DNA of 64,000 nt. Origin: Actinomycetes bacterium. Its GTDB lineage: Bacteria; Actinomycetota; Actinomycetes; S36-B12. Where the stretch lies: contig JAHECS010000003.1 of the NCBI GenBank assembly GCA_024641635.1, positions 1 to 64,000 of the forward strand, given 5' to 3'. The notes under the pieces are model-generated. The model searched no databases, was not told the origin of the DNA, and worked only from the letters and a program-made list of their open reading frames with translations. Below, in pieces: positions 25,901 through 34,859 of this stretch; position 1 is the stretch's first letter, and every line of letters starts with the position of its first letter. Made by a program: the position numbers and the translations under genes.

Positions 25901-27421
25901 CTAGTAGGCGCCGTCGCCCATGAGGACGGCCTTGACGGTCTTGGCCACGATCACCAGGTCCAGCGCAGGAGACCAGTTCTCCACATAGTCCAGGTCCAGG
26001 CGCATGCGCTCGTCCCAGTCGACGTCCTTGCGCCCGGACACCTGCCACAGTCCGGTGAGTCCCGGCTTGGTGAGGTGCCTGCGATGGTCGGCGTCGCCCA
26101 GCAGGGGCATCTCCTCGACCAGGACGGGTCGGGGGCCGACGAGGGACATGCTGCCGGAGATGACCGCCACGACCTGCGGCATCTCGTCGATCGACCACCT
26201 GCGGAGGACCCGGCCGACGGGGGTGATCCGGGGGTCCCCCTTGTAACGATCGAGGATGGCGGCGTCCGGGGCACCGATGACCTGCTCGCGCGCGGCGTCC
26301 GCTCCGACGTACATCGTCCGGATCTTGGCGACCCTGATGATCTGGCCACCGCGACCCACGCGCTGCTGGAAGTACAGGACCGGGCCTCTGCTGGTGAGCT
26401 TGACGGCGGCCGCGGCCACCAGCATGAACGGCAGGAACACCAGGAACAGGAGCGACCCGATGACGATGTCGAGGGTTCGCTTGATCGCCCGCTTGGGTCC
26501 GGTGAGGTGCGGCTCGTCGAGGTGGAGCAGCGGGAGGTCGGCGGCCATCCGCATGGTCACCCGCGGGCCGGCGATGTCGCCTACCGTCGGCGCGACGAGC
26601 AGGTCGATACGAGGGCCCTCGAGTCGCCAGGCAAGTCGCTGGACGACGGAATGCCCCAACGCTTGCGATCCGGCGACGGCAACGGTGTCGGCGTCCTCGA
26701 GCGTGATGCGCGTCATGACCTCGTCGAGCCAGTGATCGAGCCCCTCCTCGGACACATCGGCTGGGGGTTCGTCGATCACATCGACGACGGTGAACCCGGC
26801 AACCGGATCGCGGTCGAGCATGTCGACGATCTCGGACATCGACGGGCCGCCGCCGATCACGGCCGTCCGGTGGAGGAAGTGGCCGTAGCGACGCTCGTGC
26901 CTGAGCCACGCTCTCAGCGCCCATCGCACGACGAGGAGGAGGACGAAGCCGACGGCGAAGGTGATGAGCACGAAGCCGCGCGACAGGTCCAGCTTCAGCC
27001 CGAAGGCCATGATCGCGATGGCGCCGAAGACCACGGCCGTCGCACCGACGACTCGCTTGAACTCCTCGGAGCCGACGCCGAGGATCCGGGTGTCATAGGC
27101 GCCACGGAGGACCAGCACGACCATCCACGCCACGACGATGATGACGACGAAGGAGAGGTACGCGGGATCGTTGATCTCCACGGAGTAGGGGATCGACCAG
27201 CGGAGGATGAATCCGGTCACGCCAGCCACGACGATGACGAGCAGGTCCAGCATGAACGCCCGGGTCGCGTACACCCGAAGAGGGTCGCGTCGCAGGTGCG
27301 GGCGGTCGCGATGCGAATGGATCTCCGCCCAGCCGATGCGGGACGGCATGCGCAGGGGGATGGTGTGATGCTCGCCCTGGTGCGCGGCGTCAGCGGAGGG
27401 TTTGCCCTCGTCCAGCGACAC
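25901..27421 (-). CDS. Exopolysaccharide polyprenyl glycosylphosphotransferase (initiating enzyme)
   Basis: This enzyme starts chain synthesis by moving a sugar-1-phosphate from a UDP-sugar to undecaprenyl phosphate. The 506-residue protein has four N-terminal helices (about residues 55-165), a CoA-binding-like domain (TAVIGGGPSMSE), a fifth helix near 330-350 and the C-terminal WcaJ/RfbP catalytic domain. Its hallmarks are visible: KRTLDIVIGS, FQQRVGRGG, KIRTM, RRWSIDEMPQ, SLVGPRP and KPGLTGLWQVSGR. The GTG start follows a long leader that carries the second palindrome copy upstream. It is the only initiator seen in the locus. Confidence 0.93.
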   Translation of the reverse strand: MSLDEGKPSADAAHQGEHHTIPLRMPSRIGWAEIHSHRDRPHLRRDPLRVYATRAFMLDLLVIVVAGVTGFILRWSIPYSVEINDPAYLSFVVIIVVAWMVVLVLRGAYDTRILGVGSEEFKRVVGATAVVFGAIAIMAFGLKLDLSRGFVLITFAVGFVLLLVVRWALRAWLRHERRYGHFLHRTAVIGGGPSMSEIVDMLDRDPVAGFTVVDVIDEPPADVSEEGLDHWLDEVMTRITLEDADTVAVAGSQALGHSVVQRLAWRLEGPRIDLLVAPTVGDIAGPRVTMRMAADLPLLHLDEPHLTGPKRAIKRTLDIVIGSLLFLVFLPFMLVAAAAVKLTSRGPVLYFQQRVGRGGQIIRVAKIRTMYVGADAAREQVIGAPDAAILDRYKGDPRITPVGRVLRRWSIDEMPQVVAVISGSMSLVGPRPVLVEEMPLLGDADHRRHLTKPGLTGLWQVSGRKDVDWDERMRLDLDYVENWSPALDLVIVAKTVKAVLMGDGAY

Positions 27422-27523
27422 GCGTCACCTCCCGGTGCTCGACCAGCCCACCCACGGTAGCAGCGCCCTCGCCAGGCACCGTGCTCGTGAGGGCCGCTTT
27501 GTCCGGATCTTTACCCCGGTTCC

Positions 27524-27585
27524 GCGAGTGGTCACTGCGCGCACGGGGGCGCGCAGCGCCACCGATGCGCGCAGTGACCACTCGC
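27524..27585. repeat. Inverted repeat, copy 2 of the 20-bp arm element (probable terminator)
   Basis: GCGAGTGGTCACTGCGCGCA (27524-27543) pairs perfectly with 27566-27585 across a 22-nt loop that contains its own GGCGC/GCGCC pairing. The arm is identical to copy 1 at 25839-25882 except for the outermost base. It follows the stop of the lipoprotein gene and precedes the glycosylphosphotransferase gene. Confidence 0.85.
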
Positions 27586-27592
27586 CGGGGGG

Positions 27593-28954
27593 CTACTGGA
27601 AGTAGAAGCGGACGGGGACGTCCGTGAGGGTGACCGGCGCCCCGGACTCGACCTCCTGGCAGTTCGCCAGGGGGTCGCAGACCAGGCGGGCCCCTTCAGG
27701 CACCGTGTAGGCGGTCTCGCCCTTCTCGGACCAGGCCACGATCCAGGGCGTGCCTGCCTTGGAGAAGTTGCACGCGACCGCGCCCGAGTCCTCGGCGGTG
27801 CAGCCGTCGAACGACGCCCCCACCACCCAGTTGTCGAGGGCGAAGAACCCCTGCTCGGCATCCGAGCCGGGGAAGGCCTGGATCCCTCGGACGACGCCGG
27901 TGTTGCCGCCCTCCTTCTGTGTCCAGATGTACCAGTAGGACCGGTCGACCCCGTAGCGCAGATCGTCGATGTAGGTGCGGACGATGAAGCCGGCGGCCTT
28001 CGCCCCCGTGATCTCCTGGCCCGCGATGTCGCCGGGGCCGGCGAGGCCGTAGTTGAGCTCGGTGTCCCACAGCGGCAGGTCGGGGGCGCCAGCGGCGGTG
28101 AGGTAGTCCTGAACCTTGGTGATCGCCACGCCCCGGGCGATCGGGTCGCCGTCACCGGCCGGGTACGTGTGCACCGCGACGACGTCCACCGGCCAGTCCT
28201 TCGCGGCCAGCGCCGTGAGGTAGGCCGGGAAGAACTTGTCGAATGCCGCCGTGAGTCGGGTTGTCGGCGAGGCCGACACCACGAGCGCGTCGGGATCGAT
28301 CGCCTTGATGATGTCGTAGGCGCGCTTGGTCAGCTCGGCCATCTCCTCCGGCGTCCCGTTCCAGAAGTTCTTCAGGTTCGCCTCGTTCCAGATCTGGTAC
28401 GCCGCGATCCGTCCCTTGTAGCGGGTGGCCACCTCGGTCACCCAGGAGTCCCAGGCGTCGAGATCCTTGGGCGCGCTCGCGGCACCCGGCTGGGGGTAGT
28501 CGGTGTCGGTGACCTTCTTGGCGTTCCACTCCGGCGTGGTGCCCAGCACCATGAGCACGTCCGACATGCCCTTCGACTGGGCGTTCTCGAGGGCACCCTC
28601 GAGGTTGTCCCACTTGTAGACGCCCGGCTCGAGCTCGATCTGCGACCACGCCGTGCCGTTGTCCCACAGCCGCAGGGCCCCGAACGGCGCGGATGCCCAG
28701 TTGCCGGCCTCCTCGCCCTCGATGTGCATGCCCACGAGGGAGGCGGGCACTCCGCCGGCCTCCGGCGCCGACGACCCCGAGGGGGCGGCCGAGGCGCTCG
28801 GCGTCGAATCGGAGCTGCCCGACGAGCATCCTGCCGCGAGCAGGGTGACCGCCGCCGCGACAGCCGTGAAGGCTACGAGGCCGGAGGCGCGGCGGGATCC
28901 ACCGGCGCGGCGGGATCGACCGGCGGGGCCGGCACTGCGGGCGTTCCGAACCAT
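27593..28954 (-). CDS. Lipoprotein glycoside hydrolase-like protein (clan GH-A fold), tandem copy 2
   Basis: The 453-residue protein has a basic N-terminus, hydrophobic core and lipobox LLAAGC (lipidated Cys43), then a Ser/Pro-rich linker. The barrel shows QIWNEANL with candidate acid/base Glu191 and LWDTELNYG with candidate nucleophile Glu299, the two-glutamate layout of clan GH-A (GH5/GH39-like). The ATG at 28954 is the only usable start before the lipobox, so its first 27 codons overlap the 3' end of the paralogous gene in another frame. It probably cleaves or remodels the locus's own polysaccharide at the membrane surface. Confidence 0.78.
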   Translation of the reverse strand: MVRNARSAGPAGRSRRAGGSRRASGLVAFTAVAAAVTLLAAGCSSGSSDSTPSASAAPSGSSAPEAGGVPASLVGMHIEGEEAGNWASAPFGALRLWDNGTAWSQIELEPGVYKWDNLEGALENAQSKGMSDVLMVLGTTPEWNAKKVTDTDYPQPGAASAPKDLDAWDSWVTEVATRYKGRIAAYQIWNEANLKNFWNGTPEEMAELTKRAYDIIKAIDPDALVVSASPTTRLTAAFDKFFPAYLTALAAKDWPVDVVAVHTYPAGDGDPIARGVAITKVQDYLTAAGAPDLPLWDTELNYGLAGPGDIAGQEITGAKAAGFIVRTYIDDLRYGVDRSYWYIWTQKEGGNTGVVRGIQAFPGSDAEQGFFALDNWVVGASFDGCTAEDSGAVACNFSKAGTPWIVAWSEKGETAYTVPEGARLVCDPLANCQEVESGAPVTLTDVPVRFYFQ

Positions 28955-30165
28955 TGCGGGGTTCCAATCGTGACTTGCGACCCCGGGATCACCGGCGTGC
29001 ACTGATTGAGCGCGTTGCAGGTGATGGTCGCATTCGCGGGCACCGTAAAGGTACCTGAGCCCGACGAGGCCCACGCGACCACCTTCGGCGTGACGTTGTC
29101 ACCGAGGTTGCAGACGTTGACCGCGCCGGCCTGGCAGTCGAAGAAGGCGCCGCTCAGCCAGTTGCGGACGGTCTCATATCCCACAGCTCCCCCGGTGCCC
29201 GAGTACATCTGGATCCCGACGAGGCTGGAGTTGTTGTACCAGTAGTACCAGTACGCGCGCCCGACCCCGTAGAGCATGTCGTCGAGGTACGTCTGGGCCA
29301 CCCAGGCCGCCGACGTGCCCGAGTCGAGCACGCGACGCGGATTGTTCTTCTGCGGCCCGGCGATGCCGTAGTTGATCTCGGTGTCCCACAGTCCCATGCG
29401 GGCAGGAACCTTGGCCTTCTTCATGTCCTTCTGCGCCTGCTTGATGAAGGCGACACGGTCCGCCGGGGTGCCGTTGGCGGCCGGGTAGAGGTGGACCGAC
29501 ACGACGTCGATCGGCCACTTGAGCTTCTTGAGCTCCTTGAGGTAGGCGGGGAAGAACTTCTTGTAGGCGCTCTGCAGCCGCATCGTCGTGCTCGCCGCCA
29601 CGACCTTCGCCGACGGGTCGTACTTTCGGATGATCTTGTACGCCTCCTTGGTCAGCTGCGCCATCTGCTTCGGCGTGCCCTGCCAGAAGGTCGTGAGGTT
29701 GGCCTCGTTCCAGATCTGGTAGGCGTCGATGGACGCGCCGTAGCGCTTCACGATCGCCGTCACCCAGCTCTTCCAGTCCTTCATGCTCTTGGGCATCGAG
29801 GCCGCGCCCTTGTTGGGGTAGGTGCCCTGCTTGGCGTTCTTCGCTGCCCACTTCGGCGTCGAGCCGAGCACGTACAGGCTGCGGAGGTTCTGGGCGTTCG
29901 CGTTGGCGATCGCGGCGTCGAGGCCGTTCCACCAGTACTTGCCGTTCTTCTGCTCGACCTGGCCCCAGGTGACCCCGGAGTCCCACAGGCGGATCGCCCC
30001 GTCGTTGACGGTCGTGGTCTCGCCCTGCGAGATCTGCGGGACATGCATGCCGAACGCCAGATCGTCGATCGGGCCGCCGGTCACCGCCTGAGCGGGTGCA
30101 GAGGTCAGCAGTCCGCCGACGGCGAGGGCCGTGGCGAGGGCGGTGGCCATGAGGGTGCGGCGCAT
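28873..30165 (-). CDS. Secreted glycoside hydrolase-like protein (clan GH-A fold), tandem copy 1
   Basis: This 430-residue protein has an ordinary signal peptide (cleavage after APAQA, near residue 27) instead of a lipobox. Residues 35-350 are clearly paralogous to the downstream lipoprotein, including QIWNEANL with Glu154 and LWDTEINYG with Glu263, the candidate acid/base and nucleophile. A C-terminal beta region with two cysteine pairs and a proline-alanine repeat tail follows. That tail is encoded in the 82-bp overlap with the next gene. One copy is probably released and the other membrane-held, acting on the same glycan. The linkage cleaved is unknown. Confidence 0.78.
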   Translation of the reverse strand: MRRTLMATALATALAVGGLLTSAPAQAVTGGPIDDLAFGMHVPQISQGETTTVNDGAIRLWDSGVTWGQVEQKNGKYWWNGLDAAIANANAQNLRSLYVLGSTPKWAAKNAKQGTYPNKGAASMPKSMKDWKSWVTAIVKRYGASIDAYQIWNEANLTTFWQGTPKQMAQLTKEAYKIIRKYDPSAKVVAASTTMRLQSAYKKFFPAYLKELKKLKWPIDVVSVHLYPAANGTPADRVAFIKQAQKDMKKAKVPARMGLWDTEINYGIAGPQKNNPRRVLDSGTSAAWVAQTYLDDMLYGVGRAYWYYWYNNSSLVGIQMYSGTGGAVGYETVRNWLSGAFFDCQAGAVNVCNLGDNVTPKVVAWASSGSGTFTVPANATITCNALNQCTPVIPGSQVTIGTPQWFGTPAVPAPPVDPAAPVDPAAPPAS

Positions 30166-30252
30166 GGGGAACCTTCCGAGGGGAAACGCGGTCGGCCACG
30201 ACCATAACCCACCGGCTCCTCGATGCAGGGGAGCGACAGACCCGCCTGAGCC

Positions 30253-30948
30253 CTAGCGCTTCCTCAGCACGTACAGGCTCTGGCCGTCCGTTTCGCGGCC
30301 GTACTCGAACCGGTCAACCGCCAGACGGGCAGCGTTCACGTGATCCTCGAAGTGCCAGCGGGCGAACCGGGTGCAGTGCAGGCGCCCCTTCCACTCCAGT
30401 GGGCCGTACCCCTCCGGGTTCTCCTCCCAGCCGGGCACATCCTCCTCGACGAAGCAGGTGACGAACGCCCGTCCCTCCGGGGCCAACGCCTCACCGATGA
30501 GCTGCAGGTACGCGGGGGTGTCCTCGTCGTTCATGTGCGAGAAGACCGAGTACGCGTAGAACACGTCGACACTGCCGGGCTCGGCGGACAGCGTCCGCTC
30601 GGGGGTGCCGTCAGGGTTGTAGCGCTCGTTGCTGACGTCGACGCACGTGAACCGGAAGCCCGGCCCTGCGAGGTTCTCCTCCGCCCATTCGACGAGCTCA
30701 GGCTGGACGTCGACCCCGTGGTAGTCGGCGATCCGGCCGAAGTGCTCGCGGACGCCGACGGCGAGGCGGCCGGCCCCGCATCCCCAGTCGAGCAGCCTCG
30801 AATCCGTGCCGAGCGCGCAGTACCGCTCCAGGCGCTTGACGTCGCGGACCGCCGTCTTGACGAACGCCGCGTCGTTCTTGAAGTGCTTGCCGCCCATGCG
30901 GTACTTGCTCGGCGGGAGCGCGCCGTCCTGCGTCTTCTTCGAGAACAT
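30253..30948 (-). CDS. Class I SAM-dependent methyltransferase
   Basis: The 231-residue protein has motif I LLDWGCGAGRL near residues 53-63, an acidic YHGVDVQPE (motif II) and SVDVFYAYSVFSHM (the post-motif). This is the usual Rossmann methyltransferase order. Substrate cannot be read from sequence. Lying at the edge of the polysaccharide locus, it could methylate a sugar, but it has its own upstream gap of 96 bp and may be independent. Confidence 0.8.
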   Translation of the reverse strand: MFSKKTQDGALPPSKYRMGGKHFKNDAAFVKTAVRDVKRLERYCALGTDSRLLDWGCGAGRLAVGVREHFGRIADYHGVDVQPELVEWAEENLAGPGFRFTCVDVSNERYNPDGTPERTLSAEPGSVDVFYAYSVFSHMNDEDTPAYLQLIGEALAPEGRAFVTCFVEEDVPGWEENPEGYGPLEWKGRLHCTRFARWHFEDHVNAARLAVDRFEYGRETDGQSLYVLRKR

Positions 30949-31044
30949 GGGGGCAGCCTACGGCTCAGCCGCCCACACCCGGAGGGTCGTCAGTGCGGCG
31001 GGCGTCGACCGCGGGTGGCCGCCACAAGGGACGAGGCAACGGCA

Positions 31045-31926
31045 CTACTTGAGGAGGCGGCTCATGCGTCGATCAGCGAGGAGCTTGCCGTCGGTCTGGC
31101 AGGTCGGGCAGTACTGGAGAGCCGAACTGGCGAACGACACCTCTCGGACGACGTCGCCACAGGCGGGACACGGCTGCCCGGCACGGCCGTGGACGGCGAG
31201 GTTCGCCTTCTTCTCCGCCTTGAGCGTCCCGGTGCCGTGACCGACGCTGTTCTCGATGGCCACGGTCAGCTCCCTGCGCATGCACTCGTACAGGCCCGCC
31301 ACTTCGCTCGGCGTGAGGGAGGTACAGGGATGGAAGGGGGACAGTCGGGCGGCATGAAGGATCTCGTCGCTGTAGGCGTTGCCGATGCCGGCGATGATCG
31401 ACTGGTCGCGCAGGACGCCCTTGAGCTGTGACCGGCCCGCTGACGCGAGGATCCCGGCGAACGCCTCCTCGGTGAGCTCGTCGGAGAGCGCGTCCGGGCC
31501 GAGTCGCGCGACCCCGGGCACCTGCGACGGGTCGGTCACCACGTAGAGCGCCAGCCGCTTCTGCGTCCCCGCCTCGGTGATGTCGAAGCCGCCCGTCGGC
31601 TCGCCATCGTCGGAGACGAACGCCACCCGGAGCGCGAGGGGGCCCTTTCCCGGCTTGACCGGCGTCGAGGGCACGTCCTCACGCCACTGGACCCACCCAG
31701 CGCGGGACAGGTGCCACAGCAGGTGCAGCCCGTCGTCGGTTCCCAGGTCGAGGAACTTCCCGTGTCGCGCCACGCCCGAAACCCGTTGCCCCGCAAGCTC
31801 GGTCAAGGACGGGCTGAACGTCTTGAGCGCGCTCAGGCTGGCCAAGGTGATCGACGCGATCCGCGTGCCGGCCGTGCGCTCGGACAGGAACCGCGCGAGC
31901 GCCTCGACCTCGGGCAGCTCGGGCAC
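31045..31926 (-). CDS. Formamidopyrimidine-DNA glycosylase family protein (Fpg/Nei)
   Basis: This DNA-repair enzyme removes oxidised bases and nicks the abasic site. The N-terminus PELPEVE supplies the catalytic Pro and Glu after Met removal. The C-terminus has a four-cysteine zinc finger, CPAC followed 16 residues later by CPTC. The finger's usual arginine region is changed (SSALQYCPTC), so the protein may be a variant branch instead of canonical MutM. The GTG start at 31926 directly abuts the stop of the CoA-transferase gene, implying cotranscription. Confidence 0.88.
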   Translation of the reverse strand: MPELPEVEALARFLSERTAGTRIASITLASLSALKTFSPSLTELAGQRVSGVARHGKFLDLGTDDGLHLLWHLSRAGWVQWREDVPSTPVKPGKGPLALRVAFVSDDGEPTGGFDITEAGTQKRLALYVVTDPSQVPGVARLGPDALSDELTEEAFAGILASAGRSQLKGVLRDQSIIAGIGNAYSDEILHAARLSPFHPCTSLTPSEVAGLYECMRRELTVAIENSVGHGTGTLKAEKKANLAVHGRAGQPCPACGDVVREVSFASSALQYCPTCQTDGKLLADRRMSRLLK

Positions 31927-33153
31927 CTACAGGAGCCCCATGTCCGCAGCCGCCTCGCGCAGCTCGTCGCGCACGTCCGGGTGAGCGGCGTGCTCGATGA
32001 TGTTGAGGGCCTGAGAGCGCTGGCTGCGGCCGAAGCACTGCGCGAGTCCGTGCTCGGTCGCGACGTAGCTGTGCTGGAAGCTCGTCACCGGCTCGGTGAG
32101 GTGCGGGACGATCGTCGACACGTTCGCCTTGGGGTGCCATGAGTGGAGGGCCATGAAGGACTGCCCGCCCCGCGAGTGGAGGGCGCCGACGATGAAGTCC
32201 GTCGATCCTCCGAAGCCGGAGTAGATGCAGCCCTTGACGCGGCTCGCGTTGGCCTGGTCGAAGAGGTCCACCTGCAGCGCCCCGTTGACACTGGTCATGC
32301 GCGCCTGCCGGGAGATCTGGCCCGGGGCGTTCGTGTTCTCCGTGCGGAGCATGCGCACCCGCTTGTTCAGGTGGACCCAGTCGTACAGCTCCTGGGACCC
32401 GAAGAGGAACGACGCGGTGAGCGGGATGTCCTCGTCGAGGCAGCCCTGCTTGTGCAGCTCGAGGACGCCGTCACTGAACATCTCCGTCCAGATCCGCATG
32501 TCCCGGTGGCCGGTGAGCGAGGCAAGCACGGCGTCCGGGACGGCGCCGATGCCGAGCTGCAGGGTCGACGCATCCTGGACGCGCGCCGCGATCCGCCCGC
32601 CGATCTCCCGGGAGACGTCGTCCAGCGGCTTGGGGGTGTGAGTGACCAGGGGCTCGTCGACCTCGACGAGGTAGTCGATCTCGTGCTCGTAGATCTGCGC
32701 GTCACCGTAGGTGTAGGGCATCTTCGGGTTCGCCTGAACGATGACGAGACCACCGCGTTCCCGGGTCGCCTCGATCGCAGCGGGCAGGACGTTCACCTCG
32801 GTGCCCAGGCTGACCGTGTCGTGCCTCCTCGCGGAGGAATGCAGGAGGACGACGTCCGGGCGATAGTGATCGCGGTACAGGACGGGAACCAGACTGAGCC
32901 GACAGGGGATGTAGTCCAGGTGCGGGGACGACCGCATCCCGGGGCCGACGAACGTCGTCTCATAGGTGACGCCCTTGCGGTCCGGCAGGCCCTTCTGCGC
33001 GTTCAGCATGTGCAGGCGGTACTCGGGAACGATGGCGTCGAGGGCACCGAGGAGCACGGCCGGGGTCGCGAAGTTCCCGGACGCGACCACCCGGGGGTTC
33101 TCCGGCAGGCTGGCGAAGACACTCTGGAGCTGCTCGACCGTCACTACTCTCAT
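31927..33153 (-). CDS. Acetyl-CoA hydrolase/transferase family protein (4-hydroxybutyrate CoA-transferase-like)
   Basis: This 408-residue enzyme transfers CoA between carboxylic acids. It shows the CoA-binding loop LGIGAVPDAVL near residues 200-210 and TEMFSDGV with the candidate catalytic Glu224, which forms the glutamyl-CoA thioester. A SGFGGSTDF loop and a C-terminal EHGLAQC region complete the family pattern. The ATG at 33153 was chosen over an upstream in-frame ATG because the intervening sequence is not conserved-looking. The acceptor acid is unknown. Confidence 0.85.
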   Translation of the reverse strand: MRVVTVEQLQSVFASLPENPRVVASGNFATPAVLLGALDAIVPEYRLHMLNAQKGLPDRKGVTYETTFVGPGMRSSPHLDYIPCRLSLVPVLYRDHYRPDVVLLHSSARRHDTVSLGTEVNVLPAAIEATRERGGLVIVQANPKMPYTYGDAQIYEHEIDYLVEVDEPLVTHTPKPLDDVSREIGGRIAARVQDASTLQLGIGAVPDAVLASLTGHRDMRIWTEMFSDGVLELHKQGCLDEDIPLTASFLFGSQELYDWVHLNKRVRMLRTENTNAPGQISRQARMTSVNGALQVDLFDQANASRVKGCIYSGFGGSTDFIVGALHSRGGQSFMALHSWHPKANVSTIVPHLTEPVTSFQHSYVATEHGLAQCFGRSQRSQALNIIEHAAHPDVRDELREAAADMGLL

Positions 33154-33224
33154 GGCGCCATCCTTCCACCCGTCCGCGTTCGCGGACGGCTTGAGCGGGT
33201 GAGCCCTGTGCCACAATTGCGCGC

Positions 33225-34169
33225 ATGGTGCAGCCGATCAACTGGCCGGACGTCAAGGTGTACGTGGCCGGCCACAACGGCCTCGTCGGCTCCGCGATCG
33301 TGAGGGCCCTCGAGTCGGCCGGCGTCGGCGAGGTTGTCGGCTGGCGTTCGAGCGAGCTGGACCTCACGGATCGCGACGCGACGATGGACGCCATCACCGA
33401 GGCCCGTCCTGACGTCGTGATCGACGCGGCCGCGAAGGTCGGCGGCATCATGGCGAACTCCACCTACCCCGTGGAGTTCCTCAAGGACAACGTCCTCATC
33501 CAGACCAACGTCATGGACGCGGCGCACGCCATCGACATCGACCGGCTGCTGTTCCTCGGGTCGTCCTGCATCTACCCCCGTCACGCCACTCAGCCGATCC
33601 GCGAGTCCTCGCTCATGACCGGGCCCCTCGAGCCCACCAACCAGGCCTACGCGATGGCGAAGATCTCCGGGATCTTCTACATCGAGGCTCATCGCACCGA
33701 GTACGGCCGCCACTGGATCTCGGCCATGCCCACGAATCTCTACGGGCCGAAGGACAACTTCGACCTCGAGACCTCGCACGTGCTCCCGGCCTTCATCCGC
33801 CGCTTCCACGAGGCCAAGACGAGCGGCGCCGCGACGGTCACGGTGTGGGGCACGGGTGCACCTCGTCGCGAGTTCCTGCACGTGGACGATCTCGCACAGG
33901 CCTGCCTCATGCTCCTGCAGACGTATGACTCCCCCGAGACGATCAACGTCGGCTGGGGCGACGACCTGCCCATCCGGGAGCTCGCCGAGACGGTGGCCAG
34001 TGTCGTCGGGTACGCAGGGGACATCGAGTGGGACACCTCGAAGCCTGACGGGATGCCGCGCAAGCTCCTCGACACCAGCCGCATCAACGCGCTCGGATGG
34101 CAGCCGACGATCAAGCTGCGCGACGGACTGACGTCCACCTACGAGTGGTTCGTGGAGAACGTGGCCTGA
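33225..34169 (+). CDS. fcl: GDP-L-fucose synthase
   Basis: The enzyme epimerises and reduces GDP-4-keto-6-deoxymannose, the product of Gmd, to GDP-L-fucose. The 314-residue extended SDR has the NADP loop GHNGLVGSA at residues 16-24, GSSCIYP with Ser and Cys near 113-115, and catalytic Tyr142/Lys146 in AYAMAK. These are the specific family residues. A CACAAT hexamer ends 7 nt before the ATG, suggesting a leaderless start. It is far from gmd and from the main polysaccharide cluster but almost certainly feeds it. Confidence 0.95.
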   Translation: MVQPINWPDVKVYVAGHNGLVGSAIVRALESAGVGEVVGWRSSELDLTDRDATMDAITEARPDVVIDAAAKVGGIMANSTYPVEFLKDNVLIQTNVMDAAHAIDIDRLLFLGSSCIYPRHATQPIRESSLMTGPLEPTNQAYAMAKISGIFYIEAHRTEYGRHWISAMPTNLYGPKDNFDLETSHVLPAFIRRFHEAKTSGAATVTVWGTGAPRREFLHVDDLAQACLMLLQTYDSPETINVGWGDDLPIRELAETVASVVGYAGDIEWDTSKPDGMPRKLLDTSRINALGWQPTIKLRDGLTSTYEWFVENVA

Positions 34170-34170
34170 C

Positions 34171-34551
34171 GTGGACGAGGAGGACGTGCGCGACGAGCCG
34201 CTTCAGGTCCTCCTGCCCGGACGACGGTCGCTCCTGGTCCGCCTCACCTGCCAGGAGGGGATGCGGCCGGCGATGCTCGAGGTCCTCAACACCTATGCGG
34301 ACGGCCTCGAGGAGGAACCGGGAACCGAGATGTTCGTCGTCTCCCTCGACCCGGACGACGCGACCATCGTGTGGCTGTACGAGGTCTTCAAGGACGAGGA
34401 TGCCGAGGAGGCCCACCGGGCGTCCGGGGGGTTCGCGCGGATGATGGGGACGATGCCGGAGTTCCTCAGCGCCCCGCCCGCCGTCCTGCGCATGGAGCCG
34501 CTGCGCATGGTGATGCACGAGACGGTCCTTGCCGAGGACTGGGCGTTCTGA
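34171..34551 (+). CDS. Antibiotic biosynthesis monooxygenase (ABM)-domain protein
   Basis: The 126-residue protein forms a single ferredoxin-like ABM domain, recognised by the GTEMFVVSLDPDDATIVWL strand-turn-strand and the following FKDEDAEEAH helix. Such small dimers include quinol and haem oxygenases as well as proteins of unknown role. The GTG start is 1 bp after the fcl stop, so it is cotranscribed. Its stop overlaps the next ABM gene (TGATG). No cofactor or substrate can be assigned. Confidence 0.7.
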   Translation: MDEEDVRDEPLQVLLPGRRSLLVRLTCQEGMRPAMLEVLNTYADGLEEEPGTEMFVVSLDPDDATIVWLYEVFKDEDAEEAHRASGGFARMMGTMPEFLSAPPAVLRMEPLRMVMHETVLAEDWAF

Positions 34552-34838
34552 TGGTGCTCGAGGTCGCGTACGTGCCGATCCTGCCCGGGCACGAGGACGA
34601 GTTCGAGGCGGCGCTCCTGGACGCAGCCTCGACCGTGCTGCCCGAGGCCCGTGGCTTCCTGGAGTTCACCGGGCACGGCTGGTGCGTGGAACGTCCCAAC
34701 GTCTACCTGTTCACGATCCGATGGGAGACCCTGGAGGACCACACCGAGGGATTCCGCGGCTCGGAGCTCTTCGCCCGGTGGCGCGGACTCATCGGTCCGC
34801 ACTTCGACGGAGCGCCGTCCGTCGAGCACTTCGCCTGA
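34551..34838 (+). CDS. Small ABM-domain protein
   Basis: This 95-residue single-domain protein begins MVLEVAYVPILPGHEDEFEA, the first strand and helix of an ABM fold. NVYLFTIRWETLEDHTEGF supplies the central strand and helix. The ATG overlaps the preceding TGA. The two adjacent ABM proteins differ strongly in sequence and could form a heterodimer, but that is inference. Confidence 0.7.
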   Translation: MVLEVAYVPILPGHEDEFEAALLDAASTVLPEARGFLEFTGHGWCVERPNVYLFTIRWETLEDHTEGFRGSELFARWRGLIGPHFDGAPSVEHFA

Positions 34839-34859
34839 CCGTTCCGAGGGCTGCCGGGC

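Noticed and set aside
25781-27460. Open frame of 559 codons opposite the glycosylphosphotransferase
   Set aside because: It has Asp/His/Gly-rich shadow composition and no homology that I can recognise.
25839-27585. Reading the two palindromes as a CRISPR array or as IS ends
   Set aside because: There are only two copies, with no spacers, no cas genes and no transposase between them.
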